Shown here: positions 52,090-61,258 of the stretch, piece after piece
How the letters are laid out: each line of letters begins with the position of its first letter
Numbering within the stretch: position 1 is the first letter of the stretch
DNA from: Rhynchopus sp. YZ270_cl-10
Lineage: Eukaryota; Euglenozoa; Diplonemea; Diplonemida; Diplonemidae
Length of the DNA: 64,000 nt
Reading direction: 5' to 3'
NCBI GenBank assembly: GCA_964035575.1
Contig: OZ037838.1
Span: forward strand, 372,001 to 436,000
Notes under the pieces: generated by a model
The model's input: the letters and a program-made list of their open reading frames with translations, nothing else
Databases searched by the model: none
Told to the model about the DNA's origin: nothing
Program-made: the position numbers and the translations under genes

Positions 52090-53060
52090 TGGGGGGGGGG
52101 CCGAATAAACGAGGTAATTCGAATAAAGCACGTACGTCGAATAAAGCACGCATTTGGAAAATGGGTTTTTTGCTTTTTTTTGCGTCGAATAAAGCACGTA
52201 CGTGTTTCATTCGCCTTTTTGAACTTTTCCTCTGTTGTGACAAGGTAGTTCATATTTTGTGAAAATTTAAGTCGCTGAAATTTTGTCCATTTTTCCGTAT
52301 ATCACCCACCACAAGCCGGGCTTGGCTCGGAAATGCAACAAAATCACCTCTTGGGCGGAAAAAAATCGGAAAATTTTTTGCGACTGGAAAAACTTTCCAA
52401 AAAGTTCAAAAAGGCGAATAAAGCACGTACGTGCTTTATTCGCCTTTTTGAACTTTTTTTTTTTTTAAACCTCAGAATCTGAAGTGTAGGGACGCCTAAT
52501 AAAACACGTACGTGCTTTATTCGACCCCCCCCAGTAAGGGAAAAAATATTTTTTAGAAGTGACCTTTTTTTGGGGGGTCCGGGGGGGCCGGAAAATTTTT
52601 TCACCAATTTTTGCCTACAAAAAATCGGGAATTTTTTTTTTTTGTTTTCGGTTCTTCCGAGTCTGTGCGTGCTGTGATGGGGTCACTTTGCGCTGAGAAA
52701 TGAGTACTTTTGACCTAAAATGCATGTGTCAGTTTTATACAGGCCATTTTCAGGTTTTGTGTGCAAAATATGGTCAGTACTTGACTTTGAAGGAAAAATG
52801 CAAAGTGAACGTGGGAGCAGTTAGCATAGCTGCGAACTTTGCTGCATGTTGTGACCCACCATTTGACGGACGGAGCTCGTAGAACCCAATGAGGAGTGAG
52901 AAAGAAGGACATGGTCAAATAAAAAAGTAGCGTACCGTGCGCCTGCGGCGCAAGCTTGCATTCCACCCTCCCCATGACATAGCTTGGCTGTAAAACAAAG
53001 TGCATTTTTAAGCGCAATTTTTTGAAATGTTGCGTACCGTGGCTTCGCCAGAACGCAGTT
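52090..53060. other. Repeat-rich region upstream of the hAT fragment
   Basis: The word ACGTACGTGC (or its complement, usually with GAATAAAGC or GCTTTATTC) recurs at 52126-52145, 52192-52204, 52421-52447 and 52507-52522, in both orientations, so small hairpins can form. 52275-52345 is a diverged dispersed repeat B and 52925-53055 is dispersed repeat D copy 2. No gene. Confidence 0.6.
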
Positions 53061-53087
53061 TTCTCGAAGTCTTCTTGCTCTTGAACA

Positions 53088-53531
53088 TTGCAAGTCGGAA
53101 AATGGGATACTCTCGCACGGGTTTTGGAGGCTGCGGTCGTTGCACTCCCGTCTTCCGTTGTTGTTGAACGAGGATTCTCTCTCCTGGACCACATCTACGC
53201 AAAGAGACGCCACCGCCTTTCTCACAGCACTATTGAGAAGCTGATGATTCTTCATGAACAGGCACCCGAGTTTAATACCGAAGAGATGGGGAATATTCTT
53301 GAACACGCTGTTGTCCTGTTTCTCAGCGACAAGCGTCACAGGTTCAAGAGAAAACGGAGGGCGGAGGAGTTGGAAGACTTCGCTTCCCCCGTATTTGTTT
53401 CCGGAATTGAGCTTATGAGGACCTTTTTCGCGCGCAGCACGTATGTTCGAAACGTATCGTGGGCAAAAAAAAATCATGATTTTCACCACCAGCCATGGAC
53501 CAAGGTCGAAAAATGTCTGATTCCTGTGTAG
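53088..53531 (+). pseudogene. hAT-family transposase C-terminal fragment
   Basis: The plus frame reads ALPSSVVVERGFSLLDHIYA followed by KRRHRLSHSTIEKLMILHEQ. This is the C-terminal dimerisation region of hAT transposases, with its (S/A)xxVVERxFS and NR-Lsxxxxxxlmxlh pattern. It then runs about 85 residues to a stop at 53529. There is no ATG at the 5' border and a stop codon sits just upstream, so the catalytic part is missing here. Dispersed repeat D abuts it at 52925-53055, possibly an end of the original element. Confidence 0.82.
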
Positions 53532-53825
53532 AAAAACCCGTAAAAAAACCGGAATTCCAAGCCCGAAAGTGCGATTTTTGTAGCTGTTAGCGTCAGGCCT
53601 GCTTTAACACAATGGGCGGGAAAAAATTTTTTACCCCCCCTTTTTACAATACATAAGCACTACATAAGAACTACACAAATATGACTTTTTTTTTGGGGCG
53701 TGCCACACCATTGTTTTCATTGGTGAAATTTTTAAACATCGGCATTTGCATTTCCGGAATCCGTCTGGCCAGTGGTGGGGTCAATTTGCCGAAATGGACA
53801 AGTTCTCGTTTTTGGTCAATTTCCA

Positions 53826-53900
53826 CAGTATACACAGTTTTCACGGTATACACAGTATACACAGTTTTCACGGTATACACAGCATACACAGTGCCAGAGT
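53826..53900. repeat. Nonamer array (CACAGTATA), degenerate
   Basis: Complement of the nonamer at 22420-22502, with interruptions of the type CACAGTTTTCACGG. Flanked by dispersed repeat B in the matching orientation, so this and the 22.4 kb locus are two copies of one element. Confidence 0.85.
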
Positions 53901-53933
53901 GGGACAAAAAAAAGCTCATCTCAAAATATGCCG

Positions 53934-54060
53934 ATCACAAAAAATCACAAAAGATCACAAAAGATCACAAAAGATCACAAAAAATCACAAAACATCACAA
54001 AAAATCACAAAAAATCGCAAAAAATCACAAAAAATCGCAAAAAGGTCACAAAAAATCACG
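53934..54060. repeat. Decamer array (ATCACAAAAA), copy 1
   Basis: About 12 loosely kept units of ATCACAAAAA. The same decamer makes up 63674-64000 and a short stretch at 50560-50615. Not a coding sequence despite open frames. Confidence 0.9.
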
Positions 54061-56772
54061 ACCTGTCGCAAAGAATCAGAAAGAAGAAAAATGATTCTTT
54101 GTGATTTTTCTTGATTTTTCGTGACTGCCCAGTTCCGACCCCCCTTGTCGCCACCCCATAAGAGCAAATATCCGTTCCCCTTGATCAGATCTCGACAGTT
54201 GTTTGCATTGCACGCTTCCACGACAAGAATAAAGTGAAAGCACATCAGGCGAGGTCTCTGATCTATCCGTACAGCGTATATATTTCCCCTAACACGCTAT
54301 GTTTGGCCAGGGCCCCCTCCAGCGTGTCAGTTGCACACAAAAATTGTTTGAGCATAAACCACTATCACTAGATAGCAAGCCATTTTTTTCTTCACATGAT
54401 AATTCATGACCCAATCTAGATAAGGATGAATAAAAATAAAACTAAAAAATAAAACAGAACAAAAGAAACCTTGTTCGATGAAGGTGCCTCTCGTGCACAC
54501 ACATCTCATCGGTACAGAAAAAAAGAAAAAAAAAATAGCAAGCGTATGAGATGAACTTAAGTCTCACCTTGAATAAGATGGGGAAGAAGAGAGAAAAACA
54601 CAGTGTTTTGATACGGTCTTGTGTGAGTACAAAATTAAAAAAAAAAATCCGTTTCTTTGTGTTGTTGTTGTTGGGGGGGGGGGGGGGGGGAAACGATGAT
54701 AAAGACTGCGTCTCTCTGATAGACACACAAAGCCCAAAACATCGTATTTGAGAAAAAAAAACAGAAAACAATAAAAAAAGGAATGCTGGTACTCCTGATA
54801 ACCCCATTTTGCGTACTTTGTTGCGCACTTTGTGCACGGAAAAAAAAAATACAGGAATAGCCTATATTGTGTACTTGTTGCGTACTTAGTGCGTAGTTGT
54901 TGCGTACTTGGTATTTTTTATTTCAGGAGCACCAAATGCTAAAAAAAAACCCCCGCTTTTTGTCTCTAAATTTTTGACTTTTGAAATGCACAAAGCGCTC
55001 TCTTGAATAGTGTTTCTTTGGTAAGACTGGACCCTTCACCATGCGGTCCAAAATCCATTACATCTCTGCACGATTAGAACAGAAGAAGCATATTCAAATA
55101 CGTACTGATTTTTGGGTAAACTATGATCGTCTCTCCATGAAACACACCAACAGGCTGTGAGTAGAGCTTCTGAGATGCGCTACTGAGAGCTAGTGGAAGA
55201 GGGGGGGGAAAAAAACCTCTCCCCGTTCGTAGATCACCCAACGCTAGCAAACAGTACACAGTAAAGAGTGCAAGGGTGTACTCCATTTCTTTTTTTTTAA
55301 AAGAGGGGATGGTGTTCCGGAAACACCTGTCAAGGACATGTCAATATAGGTCCCCTCCGGAACACCAGGGGAGAAAAAAAAAGGGGGGGCATTTGGCAAT
55401 GATGATCTTGAGTTCTGTGCTTCAGTCCACCACCAAACGAAAATAAAATTTCTGTAAAATGAACTTAAGCCTCTCTTGTGCTTGAGTCACCTTTACAAAA
55501 AAAGGTTGAAATAAAATGTGTTCGTTTTTTTTTTGAAAACTTGGAAAAATCACGTGTCGCAACAGAATATATCCACGCCACGCCCACCCTCCGCCCAGCT
55601 TACTTCCATTTCGCGGTCTACGTTGAGATGTCCTACTCCCGCTACCGCTCGTCAGTCAACGAAACGGGTATAATTGGAACACAAGGGAGCAACTCCTTGT
55701 GCGAAGTAAGTGACTCGGGGGGGTTTTTTTTTGAGCTGCGCATATCATCCTAACAACTAGGAAAAAAGCCCCCAAAAAAAGGGTTTATAAGATGACCCTA
55801 AGCCTGGACCCACTGGAGGGCCCTATGACTGGAGGGGGGAGGGGGGAACGCTCTGTCTGTCACAAGGGTATCACCCCTGAGGGGGGGGTGACCTGTTGTA
55901 AATCTGTTGAGCCTTGGCGTATATGCGCTGTAATTGAAATAGGGAAATATAGGAAAAAGACCAACAGAAAAAATTCCCACCTTTATTTAGGTTTCTTTCT
56001 TCTGCTGTTTTTGAACACTCTTGCGGGAGACAATAATGAAAGAGTGTTGTTCTTTTCTTCGACAGACGCAACACATCTGATTCGGTTTTGATTTTCGAAA
56101 AAGGGGGACATGAAAAACACCCGATTTTTACACCCACGTAGTATAGGAACGTAAACGCGGGGTAAAAATCAGGTGGGACAAGAGAAATAAATGAGGACGG
56201 ACGGTGGGTGCAGTGCACGACAGTGAAATAAATGACTTGGCCTTGTAGTCTTCCTTGTGGTTTCACGGGTTGTACTCCAACAGCAAAAAAAAAAGTAACA
56301 AAGTAAAATCACAAAGTCGAGTCATTTACTTCACCGTCGGGGAGGAGGGGAAGGGGGGAGGGGTGAGAAACAGGGGGTATGCGTGAAAAAAATGTTTTGG
56401 ATTTTTTTTTGAAAAAAGTGTCAAAACAAAGCATTTTTACCTGACACAGATCTCAAAGTAGGCTTGCAGCACACAGGAAGCGAGGCCAGGCCTCCGGGGG
56501 GTTTTTTTCCTGGCAAGTAAACAAATGAAACACATACACAACGTATGCTGAGATTTTCCTTGCGCATATGGGACGCGCTGACCCTTTTTTCAACAGACCT
56601 GCGCAACACCATATAAAATCCGCATTTGTGTCTAAAAAAAAACATAAACTAAATCATAAGCGTTCACTTGAATCACCAAAAGGGAAAGTTGAAAGTGCAC
56701 AAAAACGCCTCACCGTACAGCAGCGGACGCTGAAGGCACCATCACCAAAAAAAAAAATGGAGAGTTTTGTCT

Positions 56773-58863
56773 CTAGACTGGAACGGGGGTGCTTGCACAG
56801 CCCCATCCGAAGTTGAAGGACGGAATCACATCAGGCAGGTTGACGTAGATCACGACTGTCCCAAGGTAGTGCTTCGTGCCGTCGGCTGTGACGGTGTCAA
56901 CGAGAGCACCTGCTTCGTCGTAGATGGAGAAGGTCTGTCCGCCCATGTCTCTGAAGTTGAACTTCGACATGTCGGTGCTGCCGCACTGAGAGTACTTCCA
57001 GCAGTGCACACCACCGACAGCAAGGTCGTCAGACCAGAACCACTCGTCGCCATTCCCAATCTCTCCAACTTTGGCAGTGCACACATCAGGGTAGCCAGGG
57101 GGTGCAGGCACGTTGGTGTCAGGTGGGTTGGTTGCCGGAGGGTCGGTAGCAGGTGGGTTGGTGGCAGGTGCGTCAGTGGTTGCGCACGACCAGCCGAAGT
57201 TGAAGGACGGAATCACATCAGGCAGGTTGACATGGATGATGACATTACCAAGGTAGTGCTTCGTGCCCGCTGTGGTGACGGTGTCGATGAGCATGCCTGC
57301 CTCGTTGTAGATGGAGAAGGTCTGTCCGCCCACGTCTCTGAAGTCGAACTTCGAGAACGAACCTGCACTGCACACAGCGTACTTCCAGCAGTGCACACCA
57401 CCGACAGCAAGGTCGTCAGACCAGAGCCACTCTTCGTCATTCCCAATCTCTCCAGCTTTGGCAGTGCACACATCAGGGTAGCCAGGGGGCGCAGGCACGT
57501 TGGTGTCCGGTGGGTTGGTTGCCGGAGGGTCGGTAGCAGGTGGGTTGGTGGCAGGCGCGTCAGTGGTTGCGCACGACCAGCCGAAGTTGAAGGACGGAAT
57601 CACATCAGGCAGGTTGACATGGATGATGACATTACCAAGGTAGTGCTTCGTGCCCGCTGTGGTGACGGTGTCAATGAGCATGCCTGCCTCGTTGTAGATG
57701 GAGAAGGTCTGTCCGCCCACGTCTCTGAAGTCGAACTTCGAGAACGAACCTGCACTGCATACAGCGTACTTCCAGCAGTGCACACCACCGACAGCAAGGT
57801 CGTCAGACCAGAGCCACTCTTCGTCATTCCCAATCTCTCCAGCTTTGGCAGTGCACACATCAGGGTAGCCAGGGGGCGCAGGCATGTTCGTGGGTGCAAT
57901 CGTGTCCGGTGGGTTGGTTGCTGGCGGGTCAGTAGCCGGAGGGTCGGTAGTAGGTGGGTCGGTTGCTGGCGGGTCGGTGGCAGGTGGGCTGGTGGCCGGA
58001 GGGTTGGTTGCTGGCGGGTCCGTTGCCGGCGCACTTGAGGTTGCTGCTGCTCCACATGTGTGGGCCAGGATGAAGCCCGACTCCTGCATCGAGTAGTCGC
58101 TGGTGAAGTGCAGCAGAACGTGCCCCGCAGCAGACACCACGAACGGCGTGGCCAGTGGCCCAGACATCTCCTTGACCACTGTGGGCACGTTGCCTTCGTA
58201 CTGCGAGATGGCAAGCACGTCGTAGGTGGGCTCTGTGATGAAGAGGCTGAAGTCCATCCCGACGACGGCCTCGCACTGCAGCAGCCAGCAGACGTTCTCA
58301 TTCGCTTTGTACGTACCTGCGTGCGAGATCACACCGTCCTCGGTCACCACGTTGCGCACCCCACAGGAGTCCGGGAAGGGCACAACAGACGGCGCATAAG
58401 TCGGCGGTGCCGGGGTCGGCACGTTCGAAGTAGGAGCGGCAGTGCCACAGACGAAGGTGATGTCGAAGCCGGTCTTCTCCACACGACCGTCGCTTACAAA
58501 ACGGAAGACGACATCACCTTCGTACGAGACGGGGCCTTCGTCATCAATGTGCCCCGTCAGCTGCGAATCCCGTGTGTAGTACTGCGACCCCTTGCGCGAG
58601 TATGTCTCCACAAAGTCGTCGCCCTCCTCCGTATCGACGCGGTCCCACGTCACCTGGACAGAGTGCGCGCAGGAAAACCGCCAGCAGCGGTTCTCATTGG
58701 GCTCGTACCGCCAGGGGTGGTTGCGTGTCCCCGGGTAGCTCACGTAGCCGATGGTGTCCGTGACGACGACCTGTTCGGCGTGTCTGCAGACGTAAGGGTA
58801 GTCCTCCGCCGCAGCGACAGTTGTCGCAAGGGCACACACAACAACAGACACTAAGCCACGCAT
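56773..58863 (-). CDS. Secreted CUB-like protein with three 129-residue repeats
   Basis: Predicted 696 aa, single exon. Signal peptide at 1-19 (MRGLVSVVVCALATTVAAA). Two CUB-like domains follow, about 26-140 and 155-262, each with the ENxCWxxxC start and a GFxxxxxCG end typical of this beta-sandwich. A Pro-Thr linker built from TDPPATNPPA units follows. Then come three copies of a shorter CUB-like module (HCWKYAVCSAGSFSKFDFRD to SFNFGWSCA), joined by the same linker. The repeat period is exactly 387 bp in the DNA; copies 1 and 2 are nearly identical and the last is more diverged. It has no membrane anchor, so it is likely released or cell-surface bound through partners. The start is chosen for the signal peptide; an open frame continues upstream through a satellite. 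Confidence 0.8.
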   Translation of the reverse strand: MRGLVSVVVCALATTVAAAEDYPYVCRHAEQVVVTDTIGYVSYPGTRNHPWRYEPNENRCWRFSCAHSVQVTWDRVDTEEGDDFVETYSRKGSQYYTRDSQLTGHIDDEGPVSYEGDVVFRFVSDGRVEKTGFDITFVCGTAAPTSNVPTPAPPTYAPSVVPFPDSCGVRNVVTEDGVISHAGTYKANENVCWLLQCEAVVGMDFSLFITEPTYDVLAISQYEGNVPTVVKEMSGPLATPFVVSAAGHVLLHFTSDYSMQESGFILAHTCGAAATSSAPATDPPATNPPATSPPATDPPATDPPTTDPPATDPPATNPPDTIAPTNMPAPPGYPDVCTAKAGEIGNDEEWLWSDDLAVGGVHCWKYAVCSAGSFSKFDFRDVGGQTFSIYNEAGMLIDTVTTAGTKHYLGNVIIHVNLPDVIPSFNFGWSCATTDAPATNPPATDPPATNPPDTNVPAPPGYPDVCTAKAGEIGNDEEWLWSDDLAVGGVHCWKYAVCSAGSFSKFDFRDVGGQTFSIYNEAGMLIDTVTTAGTKHYLGNVIIHVNLPDVIPSFNFGWSCATTDAPATNPPATDPPATNPPDTNVPAPPGYPDVCTAKVGEIGNGDEWFWSDDLAVGGVHCWKYSQCGSTDMSKFNFRDMGGQTFSIYDEAGALVDTVTADGTKHYLGTVVIYVNLPDVIPSFNFGWGCASTPVPV

Positions 58864-58931
58864 GGTGTGCTGTCCAGAGTTTTTGTTCTCTTCTTTTGGT
58901 TCTTTTGGAGGGTTTGCGGGATAAAACGTCT

Positions 58932-59298
58932 GGTGGTGTTGGTGGTGTTGGTGGTGTTGGTGGTGTTGGTGGTGTTGTGGTGTTGGTGGTGTTGGTGGTG
59001 TTGGTGGTGTTGGTGGTGTTGGTGGTGTTGGTGGTGTTGGTGGTGTTGGTGGTGTTGGTGGTGTTGGTGGTGTTGGTGGTGTTGGTGGTGTTGGTGGTGT
59101 TGGTGGTGTTGGTGGTGTTGGTGGTGTTGGTGGTGTTGGTGGTGTTGGTGGTGTTGGTGGTGTTGGTGGTGTTGGTGGTGTTGGTGGTGTTGGTGGTGTT
59201 GGTGGTGTTGGTGGTGTTGGTGGTGTTGGTGGTGTTGGTGGTGTTGGTGGTGTTGGTGGTGTTGGTGGTGTTGGTGGTGTTGGTGGTGTTGGTGGTGG
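58932..59298. repeat. (GGTGTTGGT)n satellite upstream of the CUB-like gene
   Basis: About 40 units of a 9-bp GGT-rich repeat, 70 bp upstream of the CUB-like start codon. On the minus strand it reads PPT repeats that stay in frame with the gene, with one irregular unit near 58972-58985. The signal peptide downstream argues that it is leader DNA, not protein. Confidence 0.93.
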
Positions 59299-59819
59299 GA
59301 GACAGAGAGATGGAGGGAGGGGAAGGGGGCTACACCCTGCTGACAATTCGGAGTCGCGAACCGCGTGTTCTAACAACAAGAAGGGGGACGAGGTACAAGG
59401 ACCTACTCTCTCGGGATCGGCAAGAAGACAGTGACGACGCAGTGCGCAGTGCGCCCTCACAGCAGAACATGCCCTTCTGGCAGTGAAGGGCAATGAGACG
59501 ATGTTGCATGTAATGTGGTGGTTCTCGTTGTGAGAGGTGACAAATGGAAAAGAGTAGTTGAAAGTGCAAACGCGCCACCGTTCATCGGCGGACGCAGGCA
59601 CTGAAAAATGATACTCAACATCGCGATCTGTCACCCACACGAGAGCACCACATGGGCAGCGTGTGAGGTGTGCGACCTGTGGCAGGCAAACAAGAGAAAA
59701 AGCAGCAACAGGGCTAAAGGGGGATTTCTTGGGGGTGTTTTGAGGGTCTTGGGTTTTTTTTTTGCTGTGACCATGGGTTATATTCATCACCACCCTCCCT
59801 CCCGTCCCCTGGTCACACG
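59299..59819. other. Spacer upstream of the CUB-like gene
   Basis: 59299-59600 has no recognised gene. 59600-59655 repeats a phrase found at 34060-34110. From 59655 the sequence is the 3' flank of the array pseudogene, with the usual GTTTTGAGGGTCTTGGG and C-rich phrases. Confidence 0.5.
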
Positions 59820-60913
59820 TCACTCACTGTTGTGTGGGTACAGATGTCTTGTCACAATGACGCCATCTGGTTGCATAACCATAACAACACGTGAACACGG
59901 TGATATCGCAAACCATGAACTGTTGCATGGTATCACGTGCACACGGGACATGGTTGCCACATCAAACTGGTGTAGGTGTACATCGCAATCTTCATAATTT
60001 TCGTCATCAGCATCAAATTCCAAAGCACGTATCCCCACCACAAGGTACTTCCCACACGGAGTGAACCGCATGCCCTGGACACTCTCACCCACATCAACAC
60101 TGCGAAGAGCCGTACCACTCCAGTCATAGAGCTGCACGTCGTCTTCCTCCTCCACCACAGCAAAGACAGAGGCAGACCGCGAAAGCGCGACAACGTGACT
60201 TGATACAGGCACACATGCCACAGCTTCACCTGTGTTCACATCCCACAGACGTGCCTTCTTCTCCTTGTAGGAGGAGGTGATCACCCACCCACCACAGTCC
60301 GACACTGCCGTGTCCCAGCAGCCTTCGTGCGAGAGAGAGCGGAGCAACGTCAGGTCTTCGTCATACACAGAGACCCCGTCTTTGCCTTGGGAGACAACAA
60401 CACTGCCACACGCGAACACTGAGTATAAGATGCCGTCGACTTTGCGGACCCGGAAGCGCAACCTCGAGAAGGCCTGCCTTGCATGACAGGTAGCAGCGTG
60501 TCTTGCACTGCGAGATGGCAGGCGGACCGAACACTTCATTGTCCACTTCAAACGAGAAGACAGTGTCGAAGGTTTCTGTGTCGAAACCGTCAACATGCCC
60601 ACTATCCTCCGGACTATAAACGCAGAGCGTTCCACAACGCGACAGCGACAAGTCTCCCGTCTGCGTTGCAGTGTACTTAGCAGGACACTTGATGTCGGCA
60701 AAGCGGCGGGCAAGCACAACCTGCATCCCTGCAACAAACGCAGTGTCCTGCAGACGGCACGTCCCCTCCAGCACCTGCGTGCCGATGCGCATCTCGACAG
60801 ACGCAGGCGAGACAGCAAGCGCCGTGCACGCAACCTCCTTTGCCGCTGCAACGTCCGCCTCGCACGGCACCTCCACTGTCGCAGTCTTCCAGCACAAAGG
60901 TCACATCCATCAT
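59820..60913 (-). pseudogene. Ubiquitin-like/propeller gene, copy 17, frameshifted
   Basis: Same layout as copy 5 (GGFDTETFDTVFSFEVDNEV) but with two 11-nt deletions relative to all other copies. One is at the start, where TCACGCCTGACTC is shortened between the 7th and 13th codons (60884-60890). The other is before blade 3, where the stretch for LPGGEVVRKV is shortened near 60449. Together they shift the frame by one base, so the ubiquitin-like domain and the first two blades are out of frame with the rest. The propeller remainder is otherwise intact, with an acidic blade-6 loop (EFDADDENYEDCD) and the HLYPHNSE end, so the damage is recent. Confidence 0.88.
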
Positions 60914-61258
60914 ATTGTTAAGGGCTCTGTTGTGTTTGATGTGATGGTTGGTGGTGTCACTTCGCAACGACAAATAAGAAGGTTCGTGGGCTAAATACGT
61001 GTTTCAACAAACTCTGATAAAGCAAGCAATTTGAAGATACCTACTGAAGAGAGACCTAGAGTCTAGGGGAACACCGTGGGTGGACCCGCGGCTGATCCCC
61101 CTAGACATAGATGGCGTGCGAAGAGTTTTCTTTGCATTCTTCTTCGCATTCGGGGGGGAAAGCTAAAAGGGGTTTCTTGGGGGTGTTTTGAGGGTCTTGG
61201 GTTGTTTTGGGTTAAATACATCACCACCCTCCCTCCCCTCCCCTCCCCTGGTCACACA
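60914..61258. promoter_or_regulatory. Spacer between copies 17 and 18
   Basis: Common 5' flank of copy 17 to about 61040, then the block 61068-61190 shared with 13703-13825, then the 3' flank of copy 18 with its C-rich tract (61222-61252). Confidence 0.55.

Larger units (their letters stand above)
53532..56772. other. Gene-poor AT-rich region
   Basis: No supported gene over 3.2 kb. Contents: dispersed repeat B with nonamer array (53730-53900), decamer array (53934-54060), a G run at 54673-54690 and a CACTTTGTTGCGTACTT-like reiteration near 54810-54915 (GTTGCGTACTT words). Frames such as 55478-55753 plus show no domain. Confidence 0.5.

Noticed and set aside
58867-59823. A 1016-residue version of the CUB-like protein starting at 59823
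   Set aside because: The added part consists of array-gene flank and PPT repeats from a satellite, while a good signal peptide begins at 58863.
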